A stretch of DNA of 64,000 nt from the NCBI GenBank assembly GCA_017937125.1, contig JAGBEH010000007.1:372001-436000 (forward strand), read 5' to 3'. A program made the position numbers and the translations under genes. Below the pieces are notes generated by a model. That model saw only the letters and a list, made by a program, of their open reading frames with translations. It was not told where the DNA came from and did no database searches. This document shows, piece after piece, positions 32,615-42,556 of this stretch; the first letter of the stretch is position 1, and each line of letters starts with the position of its first letter. Origin of the DNA: Alistipes sp. Its GTDB lineage: Bacteria; Bacteroidota; Bacteroidia; Bacteroidales; Rikenellaceae.

Positions 32615-35600
32615 ATGAATAAACTTTCTCACAAATTGAGCGCATCTGTCAAAGCGGTTCTGCCGATAGCGTTTTTAATGCTGCTTGCGACATTTGCGGT
32701 TCCGGTTGCGGCTCAGGCGCAAGAGCATCCCGTGACCGGTACGGTTCTCGATCCCGACGGCAACCCGCTGAACGGAGCTACGGTAGCGGTGCTTAAGACT
32801 GCCAAGGGAACCATTACTGACGCCAACGGTAAATTTACCGTAAGCGCAAAATCGACCGACGAACTCGAATTCTCATATTTAGGATATAAAACTCAGACGG
32901 TGGCTGTCGGGTCGCGTACCAATATCTCCGTTAAAATGGAGAACGATTCCTCGACCAGCATCGACGATGTCGTTGTCATCGGTTACGGTTCGGTGGCCAA
33001 GAAGGACCTTACTGGTTCGGTCGCCAGCGTCAAGATGAACGATATCAAGGATGTCCCCGTGACTTCGGTCGATAATGCGTTGCAGGGACGTATCGCAGGT
33101 GCCGACTTTATGTCTACGAGCGGTGAGCCCGGTTCTACGACTACCATTCGTATCCGCGGTACGCGTTCTATCAACGCATCCAACGAGCCTTTGATCGTAG
33201 TAGACGGTGTGATGGATGCCATTCACGACTTGAACGACATCAACTCGGACGATATTGCCGCGATTTCGGTCCTTAAGGATGCTTCTTCGACGGCGATCTA
33301 CGGTTCGCGAGGCGCCAACGGTGTAATCCTCATTACCACCAAGCAGGGTTTGGGTGTCAAGGACAAGGTGAACATCACGTTCAAAACCGACCTCGGCTTC
33401 TCGCAACTGCCGCGTCACCTCGACATTATGAATGCTTCCGAGTTCGCGCAGTATCGCAACGATCTGGCCTATTTCGGCAGCGATGCCAATCATCCCGACA
33501 TCGGTCCCGACACTCCTCTTTCGGGTGCCATTTATAAGGACCCGTTCGCTTTGGGCAAGGGTACCAACTGGATCGATGAGATTACCCGCACGGCGATGTA
33601 TCAGAACTATGCGCTTTCGCTTTCGGGCAACAGCGCGAAATCGTCGTACTACGCTTCGTTCTCGTACAACGAAACGGAAGGTATCATTCAGGACAGCGGC
33701 CAGAAGCGTTTTACGGGCCGTATCAACCTCGACCGTCAGTTGTTCAAGTGGCTGAAAGTAGGCTACAAGGGTTCGTATACTTGGCGTCATAACGACCAGA
33801 ACAAGGCCTCGATCGGCGGTACGGCTTGGTATTCGGCTGCACAGTATCTGTCTCCTATGATGAAGCCTAACGACAATTACAACCCGTTGGGAACTGCCGG
33901 CCAGACCATCAACACCCCGCGTGCCTTGATCGACCTGAATACCTATTATCTCGAGCGTCATTCTACGAATCACGCCTTTACGGTGAAAATCGAACCCATA
34001 AAGGATTTCGTCATCAACAGTACGTTCTCGTACTACCTCTATCAGCGCCATACTTATCGCTACTATCCCGGTACGCTTCCCAAGAAGACTCCGAGCGAAG
34101 GCGGTGAGGCTTACCGTGCGGAATGGGACGAACATTCGTTCTCGTCCGAGACCACTGTCGGCTACAAACTCAAGAAGAAGGACCACTCGTTCGATATTCT
34201 GGGCGGTTTCTCGGCATACGGTTTCGGCTCGCACAACTTCACGCTGGCCGGTTCGGGATATATGGACGATGCCGTTATGTGGAACAATATGAATGCCGTA
34301 TTGGACAAGGAAACATACAGCGCAGGTACATCTTACTCGCCGAAGACCAAGATGTCGGTATATGCCCGTGCCAACTATAACTACAAGTCGCGTTATTATC
34401 TGACGGTTACGGGACGTTACGACGGTGCGTCGAACTTTGCGGACAATTACAAGTGGGCATTCTTCCCCTCTGCTGCCGTAAAGTGGAATATCGCCAACGA
34501 AAGCTTTATGAAAGACGTCAAATGGATCGACGACCTTTCGATTCGTCTGAGTGCGGGTCTTACGGGTAATGATGCCATCTCGGTCTATCAGTCGCTTGCC
34601 GCTATGTCTTCGACTACGGGCGGTTACCTGTTCGACGAGTCGCAGCCCGTGGCGTTCTACCGCAGCCGTTTGGATTCGCCGGAACTTACTTGGGAGAAGA
34701 CCGCTGCGTACAATGCGGCTATCGACTGGTCTATGTTCAAGGGTCGCCTGAATATTACGGCCGAAGCATATATGTCGAAAACCACCGACCTTCTGATGTC
34801 GCTCTACGTTGCCCAGCAGACGGGTTATAACACCCGCCTCACCAACATCGGTTCGACTTCGAACAAGGGTATCGAGCTTTCTATCGAGAGCCGTAATATC
34901 GTGAAACCCAAGTTCCAGTGGTCTACGACCTTGACCTTGTCGCACAACAAACAGAAAGTCGAGGACATAGGTTCCGAGGAGTTCATCTCCGCATATAACT
35001 CGCCCGGTAACAACAGCTATATGATGTACGGTTACGTCAAGGGTTATCCGCTCAACTCGCTGTGGGGATTCAAGTACGGCGGTACGTGGAAGAATGCGGA
35101 CGAGCGTGCGGAAAACAATGTGACCAAAACGTATGCCACTACGACCAACACCGACGGTGCTCCGCGTTACTACGATATCAACCACGACGGCAAACTCGAC
35201 CGTCAGGACCTGATTTATCAGGGTAATGCCGACCCGTATCTCTACGGAGGTTTCCAGAATACGTTCCATCTCTACGGTTTCAAGCTGAGCATTTATTTCA
35301 ACTACTCGCTCGGCGGCAAGATCTACAACTTCTCGGAGTTCTATATGGCCGGTTCCATATTCTCGAACCAGTACAGATATATGGCCAATGCATGGCATCC
35401 CGTTCGAAATCCGAACTCGAATATCCCGCGTGCCGGCGGTAAGACCGATGCCGCGCTTCCGAGCGACTTTATGATCCACGATGCTTCGTATCTGCGCCTT
35501 AAGAACATTACGCTCGCATACACGTTCGACCTTCGCAAGAAGTGCTCGTGGTTGCGCGACATAACTTTGAGCGTATCGGGCGAGAACCTCTATCTGTGGA

Positions 35601-35725
35601 AAAAGTATAACGGTTTCGACCCCGATGTCTCCAGTGAAGGAACATCGTCCACCCTGCGCCGTATGGACTTGGGTGCTTATCCGAAACCTCGTACCGTTAT
35701 TTTCAGCCTTCAGATAAGATACTAA
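32615..35725 (+). CDS. susC: SusC/RagA family TonB-dependent outer-membrane transporter (locus 1)
   Basis: 1036 residues. The signal peptide (MNKLSHKLSASVKAVLPIAFLMLLATFAVPVAAQA) leads into a carboxypeptidase-D regulatory-like domain (VTGTVLDPDGNPLNGATV, about 40-115). The SusC plug follows (DDVVVIGYGSVAKKDLTGSV; ALQGRIAGADFMSTSGEPG; IRIRGTRSINASNEPLIVVDG; VLKDASSTAIYGSRGANGVILITT), then a 22-strand barrel ending RTVIFSLQIRY. It imports a bound ligand across the outer membrane using TonB energy, with SusD as a lid. There is no N-terminal STN signalling domain. The ATG at 32615 is preferred; GTG 32579 would add 12 residues. It is a close paralogue of the SusC at 54183. Confidence 0.95.
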   Translation: MNKLSHKLSASVKAVLPIAFLMLLATFAVPVAAQAQEHPVTGTVLDPDGNPLNGATVAVLKTAKGTITDANGKFTVSAKSTDELEFSYLGYKTQTVAVGSRTNISVKMENDSSTSIDDVVVIGYGSVAKKDLTGSVASVKMNDIKDVPVTSVDNALQGRIAGADFMSTSGEPGSTTTIRIRGTRSINASNEPLIVVDGVMDAIHDLNDINSDDIAAISVLKDASSTAIYGSRGANGVILITTKQGLGVKDKVNITFKTDLGFSQLPRHLDIMNASEFAQYRNDLAYFGSDANHPDIGPDTPLSGAIYKDPFALGKGTNWIDEITRTAMYQNYALSLSGNSAKSSYYASFSYNETEGIIQDSGQKRFTGRINLDRQLFKWLKVGYKGSYTWRHNDQNKASIGGTAWYSAAQYLSPMMKPNDNYNPLGTAGQTINTPRALIDLNTYYLERHSTNHAFTVKIEPIKDFVINSTFSYYLYQRHTYRYYPGTLPKKTPSEGGEAYRAEWDEHSFSSETTVGYKLKKKDHSFDILGGFSAYGFGSHNFTLAGSGYMDDAVMWNNMNAVLDKETYSAGTSYSPKTKMSVYARANYNYKSRYYLTVTGRYDGASNFADNYKWAFFPSAAVKWNIANESFMKDVKWIDDLSIRLSAGLTGNDAISVYQSLAAMSSTTGGYLFDESQPVAFYRSRLDSPELTWEKTAAYNAAIDWSMFKGRLNITAEAYMSKTTDLLMSLYVAQQTGYNTRLTNIGSTSNKGIELSIESRNIVKPKFQWSTTLTLSHNKQKVEDIGSEEFISAYNSPGNNSYMMYGYVKGYPLNSLWGFKYGGTWKNADERAENNVTKTYATTTNTDGAPRYYDINHDGKLDRQDLIYQGNADPYLYGGFQNTFHLYGFKLSIYFNYSLGGKIYNFSEFYMAGSIFSNQYRYMANAWHPVRNPNSNIPRAGGKTDAALPSDFMIHDASYLRLKNITLAYTFDLRKKCSWLRDITLSVSGENLYLWKKYNGFDPDVSSEGTSSTLRRMDLGAYPKPRTVIFSLQIRY

Positions 35726-35739
35726 CTTTTATAATTACA

Positions 35740-37263
35740 ATGACAATGAAAATCAAACATATTTTATATGCGGCCGTAATGGCGGCGATGTCGTTCCAAT
35801 CGTGTTCGTTGGACGAGGATACGTCGTCGTTGTCTACTCCGGATCATTTCTTCCGTAAGTATTCCGAGTGCCAGTCGGTAGTCAATGGTTGTTATATTCC
35901 GATCAAGTCGATCTATAATTATACGTATATGCTCGCAACGGAATGCGTTACCGACATCGCATATTGTCCGTCGGGTACTCTCGACGCGAGTGTGGATATT
36001 ACTCCTGCCGTGCCTCGTTTCGGTGCGACCGTATGGCAGCAGGGCTATCTCGGCGTTCAGCGTTGCAACTTCGCCGTTAACGGTATCGAGCGCGCCTATA
36101 AAAATGAGGTGCTTAACGATGACCAGTATCATCAGCTGCTTTGCGAGGCCAAGACTCTCCGTGCATTCTTCTACTACACGCTGACCTGCTTCTTCGGCGA
36201 TGTACCATTCTATTTCGACGACGTTACCGACAATGCCGTGCTGCAAAGGATTCAGGTTCTTCCCCGTATGAGCGCCGTCGAGACCCGCGCGAAGCTGATC
36301 GAGGACTTGCAGTCGATCGCTCCTCTGGCTCCGCAGACCCGTACGTCCGACAATGAAGGAGACCGCTTGGGTGCATCCTGCGCCTATATGCTCATCGCCA
36401 AGATGGCTATGTGGAACAAGGAGTGGGATACGGCTCTGGATGCCTTGAAGGAGATAGAAAAGATCTACGGCGATTTCAAACAGTACGATTATGTCGAGAA
36501 TGTCCTGTTCCGTAACAAGAACACTCCCGAATCGATTATGGAGGTGCAGCATATTTACGTACAGGGCGGTTTGAGCTATACCTCGAACGTGGCTTGCATC
36601 TGCACGCCGACCCGTGCCGCCAACTCGTGCATCTATGACGGCGTGGAAATCCCCGAACTGGGCGACCAGGCGACGACGTGGGCGGCAATGCGTCCCAACG
36701 TGTATTTCTGCCAGGGTCTTCAGTCGAAGATGGGCAAGGATATTCGCGCTCATTATAATATGGCGTGGTCGTATGACGGCAAAGAGTTCAAAAATGTCAA
36801 TTCACGTCCTTGGATGGGTCCCAAATTCTGGTGTCCCAATATGCAGACCTCAGCCGACGGCAATAACAACAAGGTGTTCCGTTATGCCGATGCTCTGCTG
36901 ATGATGGCGGAGTGCTATTACGAGAAAGAGGAGTACGAGACGGCGGTTACGTATCTCAATATGACGCGCAATCGTGCGCAGCTGCCTGACTATGTGTTCC
37001 GTACGGCTCCGCGTCTTCAGGACGAAATCCGCAACGAACGCGCCCGCGAGCTTATCGGCGAGTTCCAGCGCAAGTTCGACCTCGTACGTTGGGGCATATG
37101 GTACGATGCGGTTACGGCCAACAGCGACTATCCGTATCTTCAGCTGAATACGGCCAACAGCCGTATCAAGCCCTGCCACCGCTATTATCCCATACCCGAT
37201 ATGCAGGTTTCCTATTCGAAGAATAACCTCGACAATAAGGAGTATACGGCTTACGGCTTGTAA
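35740..37263 (+). CDS. susD: SusD/RagB family surface lipoprotein (locus 1)
   Basis: 507 residues. A lipoprotein signal ending SFQSC (Cys near 22) is followed by the helical TPR-containing SusD fold: LRAFFYYTLTCFFGDVPFYFDD and the C-terminal pattern DEIRNERARELIGEFQRKFDLVRWG, ending with YYPIPDMQVSYSKNNLDNKEYTAYGL in sense. It binds the substrate above its SusC partner, 14 bases upstream. Either ATG (35740 or 35746) could be used. It aligns throughout with the SusD at 57309, but sequence between the shared motifs differs, so ligands may differ. Confidence 0.94.
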   Translation: MTMKIKHILYAAVMAAMSFQSCSLDEDTSSLSTPDHFFRKYSECQSVVNGCYIPIKSIYNYTYMLATECVTDIAYCPSGTLDASVDITPAVPRFGATVWQQGYLGVQRCNFAVNGIERAYKNEVLNDDQYHQLLCEAKTLRAFFYYTLTCFFGDVPFYFDDVTDNAVLQRIQVLPRMSAVETRAKLIEDLQSIAPLAPQTRTSDNEGDRLGASCAYMLIAKMAMWNKEWDTALDALKEIEKIYGDFKQYDYVENVLFRNKNTPESIMEVQHIYVQGGLSYTSNVACICTPTRAANSCIYDGVEIPELGDQATTWAAMRPNVYFCQGLQSKMGKDIRAHYNMAWSYDGKEFKNVNSRPWMGPKFWCPNMQTSADGNNNKVFRYADALLMMAECYYEKEEYETAVTYLNMTRNRAQLPDYVFRTAPRLQDEIRNERARELIGEFQRKFDLVRWGIWYDAVTANSDYPYLQLNTANSRIKPCHRYYPIPDMQVSYSKNNLDNKEYTAYGL

Positions 37264-37283
37264 TAATTCGAAACAGTCAGATT

Positions 37284-39878
37284 ATGAAAACAATATTCAA
37301 TAAACAGAAAAGATCGATCGTCGGTGTGACGGTAGCGTTGCTGGCATTCGCGGCCGCCATTACCGGTTGTCAGAAAGATTTCGAGCTGGATCTGCCGCTG
37401 GCGGTTTCGTCGCGCAATCTGTCTCTGACGAAAGAGGCCGGTTCCACTCACGTGCTGGTATATTCCAACGGCGAGTGGACGGCGCATCTCACGCGCAATG
37501 TGAAGTGGGCGTCTATCAACAAGCAGGAGGGATACGGGAACCATGAAATAGTCTTCTCGTATTCGGCCAACTACGGTATTTCGCGCAAGGTCGGTGTGGT
37601 TTTCTCGAAAGGAGGACTCCGCGATACGGTTATGTTCACTCAGGCGGGTGCGGTTACCGAGCCGTCGCTCGTGTTCACTAAACCGGCCGTTACGTTGCTT
37701 AAGTCATCGTCGGCCGTGAAGTCGGCGATCTCCACGAACCTGCGTTACAGCATCGATGATATGGAGGCTACCGTTACCTATTACGATGAGAACGATATGC
37801 CTAACGACCCCGTCAAGGTCGTCACCCGTGCCGATGCCGAAGGCGAAGAGGGCGGTGAAGAAGGCGGCGGCGAGGAGGAGACTCCCGTGGCACAGCCCGT
37901 AGACCCGTGGATTTCGGATGTCGTAATCACCAGAAGCGCCGTTACGTTCGCTGTATCGGAGAACGCGACAGGGTTCCCGCGCCGCGCCGATCTGAATGTC
38001 TTTATAGAAGACGCCGACGGCAAGGTTACCAATTCTACGCTGTCGATTACGCAGGGCATCGCCGATCCCGTGTTCAGACTCGACGAGAGCGAGGTTACGT
38101 ACGAGGGCTATGCTCAGGATTGCGTAGTAGCCGCTACGAACAATAATATCGAGCCTTATGCCGACAAGGTGCTGTACGAAGTGGTATACGAGGGCGGCGA
38201 ACCCGAAGAACCGTGGATCGCAAAACCCGCAATCACCTCGGACGGCCTTACGTTCAAACTCTTGAAGAACGACACGGAAGCTGCCCGTACGGCCGTTATC
38301 AAGCTGACGTACGCCGATGAACTCGGCAATGAGGTGGCGGCCGAGTGCAAGGTAGTGCAGAAGATGTATCCCGCGGCTGTCGATTTCGCTTCGGTTCGTG
38401 CTCTGGCACCCGGTGAGATTGCTCTCCAGCAGTATATCGAAGGTTTCGTCATCAGCGATGCGGCCAGTGCGAACATATGTTCGAGTCCGCAGACCGCACA
38501 GTTCGCGTTCGACCGTTCGGAGAACAAAAAGACCGCTTACATCGAAAGCGCGGATGCAAAGTACGGCTTTGCCTTGAAGTTCGCGACGTCGGACGATGCC
38601 AAACTTCTCGAACGTTATTCGAAGGTTAGAATCGCCATCAACGGCCTGACGCTCGAAAAGCACGAAAATCCCGATTATTACACGATCAAGGGTCTGACGG
38701 CAGCCAATATTCTGGAAGCGACTACGGCCGACGAGTTCAAGGTCCCCGTCAAGACCAAGACTATCGCCGAACTTACGGACGACGATATTTTCACGCTGGT
38801 GTCGGTTTCTAATCTGGAGGTTATGTGCAAGGACGGAGCGTATACCAATTCGACGGAGGGATACCTTTTCAAGGACGGACATTCACCGTGCGGTACGAGC
38901 AGTGCACCGCGTTACGATGTCGTGCCGCTGTTGTGCTACGATATGAACGGCGATGCGATAAGGATGCTTACCAACTGCGGCGTTTCTTGGCGTCGTACCG
39001 GTGCCGACCTCAAGTGGAACACGGTAGTTCCTCAGGGGGCGGGTACGTTCAAAGGCGTCGTAGTAGCGGATGACATTGTTACCGTACGTTACGGAAATAT
39101 CGGACGTTATCAGCTTCGCGCTATGACAGCGGAAGATATTGCCTTGAATGATGCTCCGTTCGCACAGACTATCGTCGAGTGGAACTGGAATAACCTTAAG
39201 ACCGACCTCGATCCGGAAATCGGTACGGGTACTATAAATAAGTACGGAGCTTCGCAGGCCGGTGCTGCCGATTTCAATAACCCGTATCATTGCAACGGCA
39301 AGACGGATGAAAAGAACGGTAACGGAACCAATCAGAAAGGTCTGGTAAACCTCGGCGGTCTCAGGTTGGACAATACATGGTGGGATTTCACCAAGAACGA
39401 GGGCAAGTATTTCGATATCGAGTTCTCGACGCAGGGTATCAGCGGTTCGAATATGACCTTCGGCATCGTGTGGGGTACCGGCGATATGGGCGGAACCAAT
39501 ATCAAGGCACCGTCGAACTGGAATCTGCTCTACTCGGTAGACGGCGGAGAATCGTTCCAGCCCGTTCCGAACAGCGATCCTGTCAAGTGCCGTTGCATCG
39601 TATGGTGGGATGATACGAAATCAGGCGGAGGAGCGACTCCCAACGATGCCGCTCCCGGTTTCACCGAGCACCTGCGCAAACTGCCTGCCGAATGCTTCGG
39701 CAAGGAGAAGGTAGTGTTGCGTTTGCAGGCTGCAAGCACAGTTACCAATATCAATCCGAAAGCCTCGTCCTCGAACTACAAGACGGCTTTGGCGTGCGAA
39801 AAGGGAAATATTACCTCTTCGACCACGGCGGCCAATCAGCAGGTTCGTATCGGTACGATTACGGTACGCTACAATTAG
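37284..39878 (+). CDS. BACON + DUF5689 surface lipoprotein (locus 1, first copy)
   Basis: 864 residues. Lipobox AAITGC (Cys near 29). Residues ~40-115 form a BACON domain (SNGEWTAHLTRNVKWASINKQ), followed by two more Ig-like repeats interrupted by a Glu/Gly-rich linker (EGEEGGEEGGGEEE). A DUF5689 region at about 366-615 contains YIEGFVISDAA, TAYIESADAKYGFALKF and YSKVRIAINGLTLEKHENPDYYTIKGL in sense, the strand order of an OB-fold. The C-terminal ~240 residues are a beta-sandwich ending ITVRYN. DUF5689 proteins are frequent next to SusCD and EEP genes; ligand binding is an inference. A strong hairpin follows at 39896. Confidence 0.75.
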   Translation: MKTIFNKQKRSIVGVTVALLAFAAAITGCQKDFELDLPLAVSSRNLSLTKEAGSTHVLVYSNGEWTAHLTRNVKWASINKQEGYGNHEIVFSYSANYGISRKVGVVFSKGGLRDTVMFTQAGAVTEPSLVFTKPAVTLLKSSSAVKSAISTNLRYSIDDMEATVTYYDENDMPNDPVKVVTRADAEGEEGGEEGGGEEETPVAQPVDPWISDVVITRSAVTFAVSENATGFPRRADLNVFIEDADGKVTNSTLSITQGIADPVFRLDESEVTYEGYAQDCVVAATNNNIEPYADKVLYEVVYEGGEPEEPWIAKPAITSDGLTFKLLKNDTEAARTAVIKLTYADELGNEVAAECKVVQKMYPAAVDFASVRALAPGEIALQQYIEGFVISDAASANICSSPQTAQFAFDRSENKKTAYIESADAKYGFALKFATSDDAKLLERYSKVRIAINGLTLEKHENPDYYTIKGLTAANILEATTADEFKVPVKTKTIAELTDDDIFTLVSVSNLEVMCKDGAYTNSTEGYLFKDGHSPCGTSSAPRYDVVPLLCYDMNGDAIRMLTNCGVSWRRTGADLKWNTVVPQGAGTFKGVVVADDIVTVRYGNIGRYQLRAMTAEDIALNDAPFAQTIVEWNWNNLKTDLDPEIGTGTINKYGASQAGAADFNNPYHCNGKTDEKNGNGTNQKGLVNLGGLRLDNTWWDFTKNEGKYFDIEFSTQGISGSNMTFGIVWGTGDMGGTNIKAPSNWNLLYSVDGGESFQPVPNSDPVKCRCIVWWDDTKSGGGATPNDAAPGFTEHLRKLPAECFGKEKVVLRLQAASTVTNINPKASSSNYKTALACEKGNITSSTTAANQQVRIGTITVRYN

Positions 39879-39895
39879 AACATATCGGTTCGGTT

Positions 39896-39922
39896 TGCGC
39901 AACGGGTGCTGCCCGTTGCGCA
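39896..39922 (+). other. Intercistronic hairpin without T-run
   Basis: An 11-bp perfect stem (39896-39906 with 39912-39922) with a 5-nt loop between two DUF5689 genes. No T-run follows, so it is more likely a processing, stability or attenuation element than a terminator. Confidence 0.6.
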
Positions 39923-39969
39923 GGCGGGACGGTAAAATAAAGAGTATTAACACATAATAACAGATTGAT

Positions 39970-42447
39970 ATGAACTATCGTAATTCGATATTCAAATTTT
40001 TAGGTCTTGCGGGGCTTACCGTCGGTGCCGTAACATGTACGGTGGACGATGCTCAGGATGTGCCTCTCGTCAAGTTGGGCGCATTGGAAAAGGAGTTCGT
40101 CGTGGAGGCCGATGCCAACGAGTTCGACATCAAGATCTATACCAACGGTGCCTATCATATCGAACGCACCAATACGGCTGAATGGTTGAATCTTACGTGC
40201 GGCGAGACAAAGAACGGCGCTGCTACCATCAAGGCCGAATGCGAATTCAACGGCGATTTCAAGCGTAAGGCGGGTGTCGTGCTTTGCTCCGATGTCGATG
40301 GTCGCCGCGATACGCTTTATGTTAAGCAGAAGGCGCTCGAAGACGCTAAAATCGTTTTCGGGAATGCGTCCATAACGGTTGCAGGTGCGGGCGGAGAGAC
40401 TACCGCCGATATCGAGACCAATATCCCGTTCGAGGATATTACAGTCGATGTCGAATATGCCAACGAGAAGTATGTCGATTGGATCAAGAAGCTCGAAATC
40501 TCGGATTCCGATACGTCGGACCGCGTGCTGACCATCGAGACCGACCCCAATGCCGAAGAGATGATACCTCGTACGGCTACGGTTTCGTTCTCGTTTACCG
40601 ACGGTTGGGATGAGACCGTTGCCGTCGAGTTCAACCTTTTGCAGCGTACGGCCAACGAAACCCTCGGCCGAGAGATAACGTTCGAGGAGTTCCGCAGGGA
40701 CTATGCGGTGAACAAAAATATCGACGATTACGTCCTGCTCGACGGTATAGTGGTCAGCAACAGCAAGAACCGCAATGCAGGCGAGAATCCGCAGACGACT
40801 ACCTCGGCGATAGACTACACGGTTTCGGACCGCACCGTCTACCTCGAATCTTTCGACGGCAAATACGGAATAGCGATATTGACCAAGTCGGCCGACGACA
40901 ATGTTTTCGAGCAGTACGACCACGTACAGCTCCTCATTCAGGGCGCCAAGGGCGTACTCGTCGAGAACCCCGATCGTTATGAATTGCAGAACGTGACGAA
41001 ATCTATGGTTACGTCGCGCATTGCAGGTTCGGCTTCGGATGTTCCCGTGAAGGTGAAGTATATCAGCCAGCTTGCCGATGACGACATTTACACTTATGTA
41101 ACTCTCAAGGACGTGGAGTTCCCCGTACGCAAGGGTGCGATTACTCCTGTAAACGAGGGCTATGCAATAGGCACTGGGGCACATCGTATCAGCAAATATC
41201 CGAGACTTTTCCGTGATATCAACGGCGATGCGATGTATATGATGACCAATACCAACTGCGCTTATCGCAGCGACGGTACGCGTCTTCCCTACGGTTCTGG
41301 CAATATTTCGGGCGTTATCGTTCACGAACGCTTTTCGCGTTTCGAATGGAGAAACGGCGCCGACCCCGCCGAGATGGAGGAGGATCTCACGCTCGGATTC
41401 ATAGGCCGCTATCAGATACGTCACCAGACCAAAGGCGATATTTGGGATAATATGAACGACAGCGTCGAAGACAGTTTCTCGGCTTTGCTGACCGAGTATC
41501 GTTACTGGAACCCCGATCTCGAAAACGAAGTGCAGAAGCCGACTTACGGAACCAATGGCTGGCTGACGCATACCTATCAGCCGAAGTACAGCGGCTCCGA
41601 AAGCAAGACTTATCTTATGGCTACTTACAATCAGCATATGTGGGGCGGCGGTACTTATCCTTATCTCGGACCTGTCGGCAACGGTCCGGATCGTCTGTTC
41701 GGAGCCAACTACGGCAACAAGAACGGTTGCGGTATCATTATCGATACGTCTAAGGAGAGCTGGAACCCGTTGATGGACAAACTGGTAAGCCGCAATCCCG
41801 ACGGAACGGTTGAGTGGTGCGGTCCGTATGCCGAAGATCCCAATGCTGCCAACGGCACGGGAGGATGGCCCGGCAATGATGCTATTAAGACAAATTCGGC
41901 TCAAATAAATTATAACGGTTCTACGAGTATGCGCGGTAAGGGTAATGCCTATGGTGGTACGTTTATGGCTTTCGCCAACCACTTCTGGTGGGATGACGAT
42001 ACGAATCGTCCTTATGCGTGGTTGATCAACTTCTCGACCGAAGGCATCGTCACTTCGCATATCTCGATGCAGATTTCGGTGATGAATACCCAGCAGACGT
42101 TCTATTCGCCCCGTTTCTGGTGTGCGGAATGGGCATTGACCGATTCGCAGGACGCACGCGACGATGCGCAATGGCATATGATCGGCGAATACACCATTCC
42201 CGACGTGTCGGTATGGGCCAATACGCTTTATTCGTCGATTACGGCATTCAAACATATCAATTTCGAACTGCCGCAGGAGATTCTCGGTCATGAGAACGTT
42301 TACATTCGTCTTCGTCCGACGAGCGACATATGCAGCGACGGATCGGATTACGCAAATGCACGGTTGGAAGACTGCGCCAAAGGCGCGGCACTGGCCGACC
42401 AGCACGCAAGTACCTTGGAGTATTTTGCAATAAGATACAACAAGTAA
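39970..42447 (+). CDS. BACON + DUF5689 surface lipoprotein (locus 1, second copy)
   Basis: 825 residues. The lipoprotein signal ends GAVTCTVDD (Cys near 18). One BACON-type domain (TNGAYHIERTNTAEWLNLTCGE) and a second Ig-like repeat lead into DUF5689 at about 236-495 (YVLLDGIVVSNSKNR; RTVYLESFDGKYGIAIL; YDHVQLLIQGAKGVLVENPDRYELQNV in sense). The C-terminal ~320 residues are a large beta-sandwich rich in Gly, Trp and Asn (PYLGPVGNGPDRLFGANYG) ending FAIRYNK. The long C-terminal domain matches that of the fourth copy at 61195. No catalytic residues are evident, and it is likely a ligand-binding surface protein. Confidence 0.74.
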   Translation: MNYRNSIFKFLGLAGLTVGAVTCTVDDAQDVPLVKLGALEKEFVVEADANEFDIKIYTNGAYHIERTNTAEWLNLTCGETKNGAATIKAECEFNGDFKRKAGVVLCSDVDGRRDTLYVKQKALEDAKIVFGNASITVAGAGGETTADIETNIPFEDITVDVEYANEKYVDWIKKLEISDSDTSDRVLTIETDPNAEEMIPRTATVSFSFTDGWDETVAVEFNLLQRTANETLGREITFEEFRRDYAVNKNIDDYVLLDGIVVSNSKNRNAGENPQTTTSAIDYTVSDRTVYLESFDGKYGIAILTKSADDNVFEQYDHVQLLIQGAKGVLVENPDRYELQNVTKSMVTSRIAGSASDVPVKVKYISQLADDDIYTYVTLKDVEFPVRKGAITPVNEGYAIGTGAHRISKYPRLFRDINGDAMYMMTNTNCAYRSDGTRLPYGSGNISGVIVHERFSRFEWRNGADPAEMEEDLTLGFIGRYQIRHQTKGDIWDNMNDSVEDSFSALLTEYRYWNPDLENEVQKPTYGTNGWLTHTYQPKYSGSESKTYLMATYNQHMWGGGTYPYLGPVGNGPDRLFGANYGNKNGCGIIIDTSKESWNPLMDKLVSRNPDGTVEWCGPYAEDPNAANGTGGWPGNDAIKTNSAQINYNGSTSMRGKGNAYGGTFMAFANHFWWDDDTNRPYAWLINFSTEGIVTSHISMQISVMNTQQTFYSPRFWCAEWALTDSQDARDDAQWHMIGEYTIPDVSVWANTLYSSITAFKHINFELPQEILGHENVYIRLRPTSDICSDGSDYANARLEDCAKGAALADQHASTLEYFAIRYNK

Positions 42448-42455
42448 GTAGGATG

Positions 42456-42479
42456 GATTGGATGATTGGATGATTGGAT
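42456..42479 (+). repeat. Three tandem copies of GATTGGAT
   Basis: Perfect 8-bp direct repeats at 42456-42463, 42464-42471 and 42472-42479, nine bases after the stop of the DUF5689 gene and directly before a strong hairpin. The unit is short enough for slippage. Confidence 0.85.
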
Positions 42480-42482
42480 GGT

Positions 42483-42518
42483 GATGAAGTCGTGGGATTC
42501 GGTTTCCACGACTTCATC
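42483..42518 (+). other. Intercistronic hairpin without T-run
   Basis: A 13-bp perfect stem (42483-42495 with 42506-42518). It is followed by CGAATTAAGG, not a T-run. It lies between the second DUF5689 gene and the EEP gene at 42557, where it could act as an RNA stability or processing site that changes expression of the distal genes. Confidence 0.65.
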
Positions 42519-42556
42519 CGAATTAAGGTCGTCCGATTTTCCGCAAGATCGTATCG

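Noticed and set aside
32879-35479. 866-codon open frame antisense to SusC of locus 1
   Set aside because: SusC motifs are complete on the plus strand; the antisense product shows no domain. Similar antisense frames occur opposite 39970 and 61195.
40000-42405. 801-codon open frame antisense to the DUF5689 gene
   Set aside because: Same reason: codon-bias shadow without a signal, domain or promoter.
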